A stretch of DNA of 59,142 nt, taken from an uncultured Clostridia bacterium (GTDB lineage: Bacteria > Bacillota > Clostridia > Christensenellales > Pumilibacteraceae). The notes under the pieces are model-generated. The model searched no databases. It had not been told where the DNA came from and saw nothing but the letters and a program-made list of their open reading frames with translations. The position numbers and the translations under genes are program-made. Shown here piece by piece: positions 34,901 through 44,200 of the stretch (positions within the stretch are counted from its first letter, which is position 1; each line of letters begins with the position of its first letter). The stretch spans positions 1 through 59,142 of the forward strand of contig CAMWXP010000006.1 of the NCBI GenBank assembly GCA_947178255.1, written 5' to 3'.

Positions 34901-36414
34901 TCTATATCGGCTTTGTCACTGACCCCGTACCACGGACTGAGCGAAACCTTTCCGCCCTGCATCAGCCGCTCGTAATGTGCGGCGCACTCCTTTACGCCAA
35001 GCAAAAGCTTGTTGTAGTCCTCGCGGGATATCGAAGCCGCAGTCGAACCGTCGGTAAATTCTATCACCGGCAAATCGGCGTCCTTGTAGTACGTATCGAG
35101 CGCGTCGTAGTACGAGCCCCACGCTACGTCGTCGCCGAATACCTCAGCTTGATAGTCGCCCAGCGCTATCATGGCCTCGGCCTTGGCGCGGTCGGCACGG
35201 CTGTATTTTAGGTCGTACTTGCCGTCGTAAACGTATTCTTTTTTGTTCTTGATAAGCCGCTTAAACTCGGCACGCACCTCTGCGGGATTGACAGCGGCGG
35301 CTTTTTGCTCCGTTTCGTAATCGAGCAGCATTACGAATTTACGCAAGCGCTCGGGCAGCTTTGCGTACACCTCGGCAAGCGCCGAAAGCTTTTCGGAAGC
35401 GACAAGCACGCTTTTGCCTTGCGCAAGCAGGGTGGAAAGCATGTTGGCTATGGTGAGCGTTTTGCCCGTACCCGGCGGGCCCTTTATTATAATCGACCGT
35501 CCCGCCGCAACCTTGCTTATAATCTTATCCTGCACGCTGTCGGTGGGAAGCACGGGGCGCGTAGCGACCTCGCCGTCGTCCTCGCGAGGGAGCGGTGCGC
35601 CGCCGCCGAACACGCGCTGTACAAGCGGGTGCGCGTAAATCTTTTGCTTGTTGCGCCGCACGTCGTAGTACATGCAAATATCGCTGTGGTTGTACTGCGC
35701 AATCGTAAGTATATCCTTATCAAACGACATACTGCCGCCGAGCGCGGTTACGAACTCGCTTACGCGTTCCATATATTCCGCGCCGTCACCAAGCTTGTCC
35801 AAGTCTATGGCGTCGTCAAAGCTTTGACCTACACCGTTGGGGTGCGGAAAGTTTGCACAAACACTTTCGGAAAGCTCGTCACGCATACGCGCAATTAGGC
35901 ACGGATTAAAATACGCGTCGTCATCCACAAACTCTATTTCCACATTGCTTGTGTTGGTGCCGCGCACCAGGCGTATGGGAAAAATGAGCAACGGCGAATT
36001 TACGTTACGAACTCCGTCGCCGTGCGCCACCGACCACGACAAGAGTCCAACGCCCAAAAACAGCGGGTTGTTGCCCTTTAGGTCGAGCGCGTTGTATGCG
36101 GCGGTTATAAACTTATCAAGTGCGGCGGCCTTTTTTACGCCCGACAAATCCGCCCAATCCCACTTTTCGGTGAGCGAGCCGCTGACGGTAGCCTTTAACA
36201 ATGCGCTGTCGCTGAGAACAGTCTTGTTGGACGGCTTGCCGCGACGGGCGCGGATAACGTTAAGCATTGTTGCGCTGTTATTTCCGCTATCGCAAAACAG
36301 GCGGTACGCCTTGTCCGATCCGCCCTCGCCCATCACGCCCACGTCAAGCAGCCTGTTGCCGCGTACGTCGTCGGTGTGAAGCAATCCCTTGATAAATTCG
36401 TCCAAAAATTCCAT
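31903..36414 (-). CDS. Giant DUF4011-like superfamily 1 helicase (1503 aa)
   Basis: The N-terminal region (about 1-260) has KGNNPLFLGVGLLSW and NSPLLIFPIRLVRG, patterns of DUF4011-type helicases. Walker A GPPGTGKT is at 312-319. A long helical insertion (about 380-1000) follows, then motif II VVIVDEASQME (about 1088-1098), VLVGDEYQMPP, and the C-terminal helicase motifs VESVQGQE-like SVQGQETDNLIL and VAVTRAKNKVTV. The last 110 residues (IVTDYGVTDGSVRIPIAVLSKD ... GRGWTLHKVHIHDYF) resemble the MTES_1575/Vsr-like nuclease domain that ends many such helicases. The usual catalytic Asp (IDIAV) reads Pro (IPIAV), so the nuclease may be dead. Translocates on or unwinds nucleic acid. Confidence 0.8.
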   Translation of the reverse strand: MEFLDEFIKGLLHTDDVRGNRLLDVGVMGEGGSDKAYRLFCDSGNNSATMLNVIRARRGKPSNKTVLSDSALLKATVSGSLTEKWDWADLSGVKKAAALDKFITAAYNALDLKGNNPLFLGVGLLSWSVAHGDGVRNVNSPLLIFPIRLVRGTNTSNVEIEFVDDDAYFNPCLIARMRDELSESVCANFPHPNGVGQSFDDAIDLDKLGDGAEYMERVSEFVTALGGSMSFDKDILTIAQYNHSDICMYYDVRRNKQKIYAHPLVQRVFGGGAPLPREDDGEVATRPVLPTDSVQDKIISKVAAGRSIIIKGPPGTGKTLTIANMLSTLLAQGKSVLVASEKLSALAEVYAKLPERLRKFVMLLDYETEQKAAAVNPAEVRAEFKRLIKNKKEYVYDGKYDLKYSRADRAKAEAMIALGDYQAEVFGDDVAWGSYYDALDTYYKDADLPVIEFTDGSTAASISREDYNKLLLGVKECAAHYERLMQGGKVSLSPWYGVSDKADIEGAIVALKSVAAVMTEINGVTERLEKQYPDISWSDCTYGDLHDAALPNAIAGEDIVKAVTGLKKSDGELLTMLADNYEKAKLSATDADKFIFTGSAVSDCFTRLSDIKTVRGLQLSVVNTVANNSELFLVGGMTDQAAAKFTQTVNNVYELKTERDTLAAEVLFVFDKAKLNDTQLLKACAALAPYASGDKPSVGMFDFKAKSAEKKLRAVCSRTDITLKELAATAVSYSRIAECDGKIDGLSGVLTHVVGLNALTAEQTECILSVAKYSAALGVDMREFVSECKTAAGIIADTKGFVKTPDDYVIDSFVSAVELVRAQSELNVALSAMCGRCGIAEAPNMLLQVHSLSALLRIYHSPQFNCDAQKTEKFVSVLQGESTLVANVATAVSKLKDFGGKYFVNAYAAAPWHVTPRNSKILIAQATDRSMAAAALGYDNIIHGKNALPLDMFFTPIEDGRVEVGPQRFVDLFVHSYLALVIDRKISTMGNARNGLGKAVELAIKNFIDAENEIYDCNAVRAESLCMARIDAEDDDFDFLAVDKGINMSLRVMFRNYAKAILKLKKCFILSPSTASVLFRGEAYENFDVVIVDEASQMEPVDLLPVLFRSKQCVLVGDEYQMPPLTHFKAKNRKRISDEATELTLDTDISALSLALGNLAFDAEELVCHYRSKTESLIEFSQREFYPYMRTFPATVPATPDLGFTDILVEDGYCEDGVNVPEANAVIAALKEHFDKYYDKNKGTLSTSVGVVTFGEAQLKYVLSLVHADKKLNAMIENAWHNFDDVPDKLVFFRTIESVQGQETDNLILSLTYGKDKNGKIKLAFGELNRDDTGKNIFNVAVTRAKNKVTVIHTLTSRQMAGNARIAFIRSYLAGVERFADKSAQFVSAVPEKGEHFISAVASYIESLGIAKERIVTDYGVTDGSVRIPIAVLSKDLTRAELGLWCELPVQKKYDYFDYNARYVTSLIGRGWTLHKVHIHDYFDNTKAEQAAINAAVQKFVTK

Positions 36415-36445
36415 TACAGTACCTTATGTTAATATATCACAAATC

Positions 36446-38344
36446 TTACGTAAAGTCAATACCGTTCCAGTATTCCTCAAGACCTCTGCGACAGTCTATC
36501 TCGAATGCGTAAGCGTCGGCCTCGTAGATGTGCACCTTGTAAATATCCGAGCGGGTGTTGTGGTTGTAAGCCTTCTCTCGCGTTTCCCGCCACTTGCACG
36601 CCCTGCCGTACGTAATGCCCATATTATCGTAATACCACGGCGCCCAATGCCCGCTCATCAGCCGAGCCTGCAACGCGTGAAAGCTTTCGTGCACTATCGC
36701 GTCGCGCATCCACGCCACGTCCTGCGCCGAACTGTACTTGAACACAACGCGCTTGCCGCCGTCGTAGCACAGCCCGCCCGCCGTGCTGTTTTCCGGTTCG
36801 TCCACTATTTCCACTATCGGGTCGATAGGCACGCCGAGTACGCGGTATACAAGCTTTACCGCAAACGCCGCACGGCTTTGCATTTCCCCGCGGTCGAGCC
36901 TGCTCCAAACGGAATAATCGTCCGTGCCCGTGGTGCAATACCGCGCTATCATTCCGCACTTGCCGAATACGGTGGCGTTGCTTTCCGCAATCCTTTTTAC
37001 GTTGTCTATATCTATCGCGGGAATACCGTCGTAGTCGAATTCACCACCGACGGAAGCGTTTTGCCCGCCGCCGCGAAACTCGCCCCAGCCGTCGTCTATA
37101 AACAGCATCGAGTCTTTGATACGCGCCAAATACTTTTGGGCGGCTTGCGCGTTGCCCGCAGAAATCTTTTTGCCGCGCGTCATCCAGTTAGAGTGATGCT
37201 CGGGGCGAACTATCTCGTTAAGCCCGGCAAAGCCCAAAAACGGCATTTCCCTAAGCGCCGCACGCGCGGTGGTGCCGTCCGCCATTTTCAGGGCGACCAG
37301 CTCGTCCGCCGCAGCGTCGAAGGACGGCATTGTTATGTATGATTCGCTTATGTCCAGCGCGCTAAGCTCGTCGTATTGCACCGCCGCCGTCATTCCGTCG
37401 TCGTACAGCGCGCCGCCCTGCACGTCCGATATAAATACGCGCGTGCCCGCCTTGCCGGCAAGCATTGCCGCGCGCAAAAGATAGGTGCGGTTGTCGTCGG
37501 GCATCATGTCGACGCCCGCTATAAACACGGCGCACTTTTTGTATTCGGCATAGCAAAATATTTTGTCTATGTTCTCCCGCGATCCGCCGTCGGCGTTCAT
37601 ACCGAACTCGTAAATTTCCATGTCGCGCGGCACGGCGTTAGCTGCATACAGCCGCGCTTCGTCAACAAACGGCGTGTTAAGTATAAGCGCGTTGGCCTTG
37701 CCGCCCTCGTCGCACTCGGGCGTGGGAAAGTAATCGCAATCGCGGGCATTCAACGGCTTTGCGGCGACCGAATGTTCCAGCGCCTTGGCGTACGCGCCGC
37801 ACAAGCCCGCCTTCCAGCTTTGCATACTATCCGCTATTTCGTCCGAAAGTGTGGGAAAAACCACGCCGTCCTCAAACGGCGAGGTTACGCCCGCATTTAG
37901 CAATTCGTCTATAAGCTCGGTCGCGTTTTGTATAATTTTTTTACCGTTGCGCGCAAGCGTATGATCGCTGCTTGCCTGCGCGGAAATTTCCTTTTTGGCG
38001 GCTACGTACTTTGAAAACAGCGTTACAAACCTTAACGTGTTTTCCATTGCCGCAGCGCTCTTGTTGTAGCCTTTCTCTTTTGCTATCGGCAAATTTTGCT
38101 CGACGTAGGCGTTTAGCTTGTCTACCAACGAAAGCGAAAAATCGGGCTGTAATGCTTTTAGCCCGAAAATTTTGCACGCCAACCGCATACCCAGCGCCTC
38201 GGCGTTTGCGCGGTTGCTATCGTTTAGCGCGGGATTTTGCAATAGCTCCTCTATTGCCGCAAGTGCGCCGTCCAGCGCCGTTATATCCGTCGAGTATATG
38301 TACTCGGTGTTTGCGTCGGTAATAACCTGCTTAAAGCTCTTCAT
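36446..38344 (-). CDS. HExxH metallopeptidase-like protein (632 aa)
   Basis: No named family. The helical N-terminus (about 1-170) is followed by a middle region with alternating strands (KCAVFIAGVDMMPDDNRTYLLRAAMLAGKAGTRVFISD) and a C-terminal zincin-like region. AIVHESFHALQ holds HESFH at 552-556, and a downstream YEADAYAFE offers E608/E615 as third ligand, the layout of gluzincin-type metallopeptidases. It overlaps the 508-aa gene by 4 bp, so the two are co-translated. Probably cytoplasmic since no signal peptide is seen. Peptidase activity is inference from the motif. Confidence 0.7.
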   Translation of the reverse strand: MKSFKQVITDANTEYIYSTDITALDGALAAIEELLQNPALNDSNRANAEALGMRLACKIFGLKALQPDFSLSLVDKLNAYVEQNLPIAKEKGYNKSAAAMENTLRFVTLFSKYVAAKKEISAQASSDHTLARNGKKIIQNATELIDELLNAGVTSPFEDGVVFPTLSDEIADSMQSWKAGLCGAYAKALEHSVAAKPLNARDCDYFPTPECDEGGKANALILNTPFVDEARLYAANAVPRDMEIYEFGMNADGGSRENIDKIFCYAEYKKCAVFIAGVDMMPDDNRTYLLRAAMLAGKAGTRVFISDVQGGALYDDGMTAAVQYDELSALDISESYITMPSFDAAADELVALKMADGTTARAALREMPFLGFAGLNEIVRPEHHSNWMTRGKKISAGNAQAAQKYLARIKDSMLFIDDGWGEFRGGGQNASVGGEFDYDGIPAIDIDNVKRIAESNATVFGKCGMIARYCTTGTDDYSVWSRLDRGEMQSRAAFAVKLVYRVLGVPIDPIVEIVDEPENSTAGGLCYDGGKRVVFKYSSAQDVAWMRDAIVHESFHALQARLMSGHWAPWYYDNMGITYGRACKWRETREKAYNHNTRSDIYKVHIYEADAYAFEIDCRRGLEEYWNGIDFT

Positions 38345-39867
38345 CTATCGTCGTCCGAAAACAGCGTACTGCGCTTGACCTTGACCTCGGGCTTTACCTC
38401 CTCGGTTTTTTGCGGCTGCTGCTGCGCTTGCAAAATTGCCGCAAGCTCGGGCGAAAGCTCGGAAGACACCTGCTCGCGGCTGTTACGCTCGCGCTCTATA
38501 ATCGCCTGTCTGTCCGTTTCGGGTATAGCCGCACGGCGCCCGCGCACAAGCCCGTCCATTTTGAGCCTGTCGCCCGACACCGAAAGATTGGTTATGCTGT
38601 CGTTTATGCCCGCGATAATGCTGTGTATGCTCTCGATTGCGATAGACTGGTTTTTGTCGCTGAGCCTTCCGCCCATCATGTCTATAAGCGCGTTAAAGTC
38701 CACGCCGTAAATGATGTCGGCCAAAAGCACAAGGTCGTTTTTGAACTGACCGAGCACGCCGATAACGCTTTCCAGCTCGTTGTATATCGCTTCGCGCTGT
38801 TCGAGGCTGGCCTTTAAGTAATCGGGGCCGTTGACCTCGCGCAGAGTGGACACAGTATAAAGTAAGTCGTCTTCTTTGGGTTTGAGGCTCTTTATTTTGC
38901 GGTCGGCGGTTGCAAGATCGAACTCGCCGTTTTGGAAAGCCGCAACGATATCCGCCTTTTGCTTTTTAATATCGTCAAGGCCCTTTTCGCACTCGTCTAT
39001 CTTGTCTTGACGGGCTTTGTCGCGCTCGTCTATCTGCTTACGTATTGCGGCAATGTCCGCCTGTTCGGTGGCCATTCTGTTCAGGAAGGTGTCCAGCATT
39101 TCCAGCGACGCTCTGCCCTCGACAACCGCCGCGAGTGCGTCGTTGTTTTTGAATGCGTGCTGTTCCTTTACCCGCTCCTTGCGCGTTACGCCCACGTTGA
39201 GCGCACCCCACGCTTCCACCGCTTCCAGCGCCTTTTTGAGTTTGGCAATCGAGCCCGATTGAAGATTGTTGCGCGAGCAGTCCTCACGCCACACTTTGAT
39301 TGCGGCTATCGCCTCGTCCGAACGGGCTTGCGCCGTGCGGCTGCTTGTATCGCCTATGTTGTCCATAGCCGTCAGCATTTGCTCCAACAACGTACGGCTT
39401 TGCTCCAACAGCTCGAACTGCCGCTCGTTTACGTTGAGTAGTCCCTGTCCGCTACTGCGCAGCTCCGTCATTGTGTTTACCGCGACAATGCTGGTATTTA
39501 TACATTCTTTAAGCGGCTCGGTAACGTTTATCACCGCCTTACGCGCCTGCAATTCCTTTTGAAGCAAGCCGTCCGCCTTGACCGAATATTTGGTAAGCTT
39601 GCCTATTTGCTCGTTACCCAGCTCGGTGAGCGCCACCACTATATCGGAAAGCCCGTCCAGCGCGCTTTTGCACGATCCGTCAAAGCCGTTGTTTATGCCG
39701 TGTACGCACATATCCCACATGCCGTTTACTATGCGGTCGCCGAGCTCCTTGGGCCCGTCGAACATGGAATGGCCTGTCAAATAGCTGTCGGTAAACTTTT
39801 TGTTTAACGACAAGCCGTTTTTGCGCGCTACGTCTTGGATGGATTTTACTTTTTCGATAGTGGTCAT
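38341..39867 (-). CDS. Long coiled-coil protein (508 aa)
   Basis: Not recognised. Almost entirely helical, with heptad-like stretches about 95-200 (VNERQFELLEQSRTLLEQML) and about 250-320 (IRKQIDERDKARQDKIDECEKGLDDIKKQKADI). It ends in a flexible Glu/Lys/Pro tail (SPELAAILQAQQQ ... RSTLFSDDDR). Size and tail recall filament-forming or scaffold proteins. Similarity to TelA was considered and not supported. Overlaps the metallopeptidase gene. Could be a second polymer-forming partner of the AAA ATPase. Confidence 0.65.
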   Translation of the reverse strand: MTTIEKVKSIQDVARKNGLSLNKKFTDSYLTGHSMFDGPKELGDRIVNGMWDMCVHGINNGFDGSCKSALDGLSDIVVALTELGNEQIGKLTKYSVKADGLLQKELQARKAVINVTEPLKECINTSIVAVNTMTELRSSGQGLLNVNERQFELLEQSRTLLEQMLTAMDNIGDTSSRTAQARSDEAIAAIKVWREDCSRNNLQSGSIAKLKKALEAVEAWGALNVGVTRKERVKEQHAFKNNDALAAVVEGRASLEMLDTFLNRMATEQADIAAIRKQIDERDKARQDKIDECEKGLDDIKKQKADIVAAFQNGEFDLATADRKIKSLKPKEDDLLYTVSTLREVNGPDYLKASLEQREAIYNELESVIGVLGQFKNDLVLLADIIYGVDFNALIDMMGGRLSDKNQSIAIESIHSIIAGINDSITNLSVSGDRLKMDGLVRGRRAAIPETDRQAIIERERNSREQVSSELSPELAAILQAQQQPQKTEEVKPEVKVKRSTLFSDDDR

Positions 39868-39937
39868 GGTAACTCCTATTAGAGATGATGATTAAGTGAC
39901 GCGAGTAAGATTGCGTTAGCGATTTGTGGGAGACGAA

Positions 39938-39984
39938 CACAATAGGTTGCGCTCGTAGCAGCGCTACGTGCGCGTTCTATTGTG
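39938..39984. promoter_or_regulatory. Nested inverted repeat in the only large internal gap of the ten-gene cluster
   Basis: The outer arms CACAATAG and CTATTGTG (39938-39945, 39977-39984) are perfect complements. Inside, GCGC pairs with GCGC and CGTAG pairs with CTACG around CAGCG, giving a 47-nt cruciform or RNA hairpin. The 237-bp gap (39868-40104) holds no gene. There is no T-tract, so a processing site, attenuator or protein-binding site is more likely than a simple terminator. Confidence 0.55.
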
Positions 39985-40104
39985 GCACGTATCGCGGCAA
40001 CCAAATGTTGCACGATATATTGCTTACTAGCTCACCTCATAGTTGTGTGCAGATTACAACTAATCAGCCTGTGGCTGTTACCGCACGAACTTAATCAGCA
40101 TCTC

Positions 40105-41208
40105 TTACTGTTTTGCTACTTTATTGATAAGATCGTCGGTAGCGTGAGCGAACGACTCCAAACGCGAATTCTTGTACATAAGCACGTCGTCCTCGCTGAA
40201 CACATAGTCCGTTTGAACGGCCGCACCGCTCATAGCGTCGATAATGCGCTTTACGCCGCTGTATTCGCCGAAGCCGGTGTTTTTGCGCAATGTCTTGCCT
40301 ATGCGCTTACACTTGCTTTCCGATATGCCGTGTTCGCCGCCGCCGTTAAAAAAGTACAGGTAGTAGGCGCTGTCCGGCTCGATGTCGCCCACGTCCTCCG
40401 CCGTCTTGATCGTGCGGAACTCACCGTTGTCGGCATCAAATAATACTATAAGCAATTTTCGCGCAAAAGTCAATAGTTTGCTCTCCCCGTTTTTTGCGCC
40501 GGTGCGAATTGCACTTAGCTCGGCGTAGTCGCCGCGCTCCAAACGCATAATGCCGAACAGCGGCGAACGCTCCTTAACCAAGCACGACTGCAATACCGAC
40601 AGCACGTGCAAGGCGCGGCTTTCGCCCACAACACGCTCGGCGCCGTCGTCGTCGGGTACTGTTAAACCCTTGGCGATAATCTTTTCGCGCTCGTCGTGGT
40701 AGTTAAGATCGCCCACTCGCCTGAACGATTCGGGAAGCTTTTTGAGTAGCTCCAAGTAATGCTTGGCCGCGGCGCAGCGCAGCTTGATACAGCTTTCGGC
40801 GTAGTCGCGGTCGGCGGGACGCTCCTCCATCTCCGGCATGCTGCTCCACACCAGCTTGTAATATTCGTACGCTATGCGGAAGCTTTCCGTAACGTCGGCG
40901 GTGATATAGCCATGCTCGTAGTAAAATCCCAGCCTGATAAGCGCCTTGGGATTGCCCATGCGCGCCGCGGTGCGGCAGTATTCTATCGCTACGGCAAGAT
41001 TGCGCTCGTACTCCGATAAAGCCTGTTGACTTTTGAGCGCACGCAAATAGCACAGCTCGGACAGCTTAAACGTTTCGTCGTTTTCCTTGTTGACCTTGAC
41101 GGCGATAGACTTTATTCCTACAACCGTCTTGCACGACGGGCACGCCCAGTCGCCGTTGTACAGCTCGAGCGGCTTGACTATATTTCTGTTGCAATTAGTA
41201 CAAATCAT
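40105..41208 (-). CDS. Zinc-ribbon and Sel1-like repeat protein (367 aa)
   Basis: The N-terminal zinc ribbon has CTNC (3-6) and CPSC (23-26). A helical region with Sel1/TPR-like repeats follows (LAVAIEYCRTAARMGNPKALIRLGFYYEHGYI). The C-terminal domain (about 190-367) has RSPLFGIMRLERGDYAELSAI and GESKCKRIGKTLRKNTGFGEY-type sequence that I do not recognise. Probably an adaptor or scaffold. Its start lies 3 bp from the stop of the 1082-aa gene. Confidence 0.7.
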   Translation of the reverse strand: MICTNCNRNIVKPLELYNGDWACPSCKTVVGIKSIAVKVNKENDETFKLSELCYLRALKSQQALSEYERNLAVAIEYCRTAARMGNPKALIRLGFYYEHGYITADVTESFRIAYEYYKLVWSSMPEMEERPADRDYAESCIKLRCAAAKHYLELLKKLPESFRRVGDLNYHDEREKIIAKGLTVPDDDGAERVVGESRALHVLSVLQSCLVKERSPLFGIMRLERGDYAELSAIRTGAKNGESKLLTFARKLLIVLFDADNGEFRTIKTAEDVGDIEPDSAYYLYFFNGGGEHGISESKCKRIGKTLRKNTGFGEYSGVKRIIDAMSGAAVQTDYVFSEDDVLMYKNSRLESFAHATDDLINKVAKQ

Positions 41209-41211
41209 AAT

Positions 41212-44200
41212 CTATTCCTCCGTCTGTTCGGGCGGTGCGGTAACGTTGAGCACACCGACGGTAATAGCAATCGCATAGTTACCTATATCGGTGCCGACTA
41301 CAACGGCGGTTACAAAGTGCTGCCCTACGGGAATAATTTCATCATCTTTGTGAATGCAAGTTAATTGGTACGACGATACCGTAACGTCGTCACCCTCGAC
41401 AAGGCCGGTAATTTCGTGCGTGTAGTTTGGAGTTTGACCGTACTCTATATCGTCAACGTGTAGCCTAATATATAATAGTTTTTTCTCTACCGTAAAGCTT
41501 GTAGTCGTATTGTCAAGCGTGTAGTTTTGTTGTTTCGTAGTAAACGCGGCCGTAGCCGTGCCGCCGCCTACGTTTCGGCGCCCGCCGGTTACGGTAAGCG
41601 GCAAATTTTCGCCGTTAATGCCCTTGGCCGTTGCGGTAGGCGTTTGCTCTGCGCCGTTGTACGTGAGCGTAGTATTACCCCATTGCGCGCGCACTTCCAT
41701 AGGCAGGATATAAAACTGCCACTGCGCGGCGGTCAACGTGCTTTGTATTTCGTCATCCAGCGCAAATAACGGGCCGTCATATATTGTATAGTTGGGGTCG
41801 GCAACCGTAGCGGTAGCAATATACTGTCCCGCGTCTACCGCGCCCAACGGATGGTCCTCGATGATAACGGTTAATGGTACGTTTTGGTTTTTAGCGCCGG
41901 TAACCGTCGCGGTGGGTAATTGGCTTTGACCGTTGTACGTGACCACGGAGTTTGCCCATTGGATATAAACAAGCTCGTACGGCGAGATCGTAAATTCCGT
42001 GCTTGTCGTGGTCGGATCCAACGTGTAGTTTTTGTTTGCCGAAGCCGCGGTGGCTGTGTAAGTGGTTGTCACATCGTCTTCACCAAACTTATTGGCGTTA
42101 GTTTGCTTGCCGCTTATATCGAGATTGACCTTGACGCCGCCCACGCCTAACGCGGTTGCCTCAGGCGCTTGCGGATCGCCGTTGTAAGTAAGCGTAGTGC
42201 GGCCCCACGTTACGCTAACCTGCGTGGGCGTAATTTTAAAGCCCTTGCTTTTTACGCTCGACTCGTTAATGGTATAATCGGCGTTTGCCAATATAGCCGT
42301 TGCGGTATAGTTTTCGCCCGCGTCGGTTTGTCTGCCGGAATACAGAATATCAAGTTCCTCGCCCGACAAATCCAACGCATGCGCAGTAGGACCATGCACG
42401 TTGCCGTCGTACTCGAATTCGGTATCGTTGTCCCAAGTGAGCTGAACAGGATAAGGGTGGATTGTGTACGTATACGTTTCGCCCTCGGCTATATAATATT
42501 TTGCGGCAATGACGTTGTTAGTAAGCGTTGCCTTTTCGGTAAACGTGCCCGCATGTACGCCGGTATAACCCATTAAGAATATATAATCATTATTGACAAC
42601 GTTTTGCGCCTTGGGTTGGATTCCCCTTTGCTTGCCGTCGTACACACTTTCCGTGCCGTAGACTTGCGCTTCACCGCCCATTGTTTCAATGCTCTTATGC
42701 TCCCACGTTATCGTGAGCGGGCGTTTATTCACGTTCACCTTGATTTCCGCGGCATTGCCCGAGATACACGATGTAACTTCGGGCGCGCTAACCTTGACTA
42801 TTGCGGTGTACGTATGCATGCCCGTCGATTCGGCATTGGCTTGCAAAACACGGTCATAGCCGATGCGTTGAGTGTCATCGTACCATTCGTATTCTATTTG
42901 AACGTCGCCAAGCGGGTGCGTAACGGCAGCGTCCAGTAAAAAGTCGTCGCCGTAAATAATGTCGTCGGCGGCGGTGGCGGACGTCAAAGTTACTTGCGGC
43001 TTTGTAAGCTCCCAGTCCGGCGCGATCGTCACCTGGCTGTACCCCTCGCGGAGCAGCGCCGAAAGCGAAGTAAATTCACGGGGTACATTGCCGTTGAACA
43101 ACGTGTAATGCATAGTGCGGGTAAACGCTTCGCCTCGGTCGAAGGAATCTAACAGTTCGTCCGCTTTGTCCATTACCGTCAGCTTGTAATCTTGCTTGAC
43201 GCCGTTTACGGTGGCGAACGGAAAATACTCGTCGGTTTTATACTTAGTGTCGTTGCTTTCGCCCGCAAACACCTTGTAAATCTTTTGGAAGCTTACCGCA
43301 ATTCCACGGCTTTGGTCTACCGTTATACCGTCCAACGCCTTGTCGCCGTCTTTCAGCTCGGACATCATATATCCGCCGCCGTTGCCTACGTGATTGTAGC
43401 AGTAGTACAAGTCGTCGTCCGAATCGGCGTCCGAATGTTCGGCGTAGTCCACGCCGTCGATATCGGACAGCCTGAACGTATCGCCCTTTTTGCCGAACCA
43501 CGTCGGGATGATTTTTCCACGCGCGGTCTCGTACGCGTCGCGGTCGTAATTGAACGTTATGTACACCTCGTCGTTATCGAGGCCTATTGGCTGTACACGA
43601 TTGCCCAGCTCATGCCGATATCGGGAATAGTTGCCGCTGTCTCTTGTATACAGCTTTTGCTTTATCGTATCGACGTCTTTTTTGTCTACGTAGATATTTA
43701 CGTTTGTGTTGAATGCCTCCGAGCGCATATCGGCGCAAAGCTCGACGTCGGGGTCGCAGTTGAGCGTTACGTTCTTAACGTAAGCATACGTAAAGATATT
43801 GGCGGACACCCCGGTCACCTTTCGTCCGTTGAACTCGTACGGAATGACTACGCTGTCGCCCCTGCCGTAAACTATGTCCGTGACCGTGCACTCGTTGTTT
43901 TCGGTGTACGCATACACGAGCGGGAGATTGCCGTGCCCCTGTCCGAAAAAGCCGTCGCTTATTACGAACACGCCGTATGTTACTACGAAAGCGAGTAGTA
44001 CGACTGCCGACATGATTATAGCCAAGACGAGCTGAATATGCCGTCCCAAGCGCAAACGCCGCGACGCGTACAGGTACGATATTCCTACCGCCAGTATGCC
44101 TGCAACGTGCAGCAATCCGCAATACGCTTCCACGGTATTGGCAAGTACGACCGCACTATCGTCGGCAAATTTTACAAGCCAAACTATCAGCAATACTATT

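Noticed and set aside
38341..39867. 508-aa coiled-coil protein as a TelA toxic-anion-resistance protein
   Set aside because: Only general helical character is shared; I could not find TelA-type motifs.
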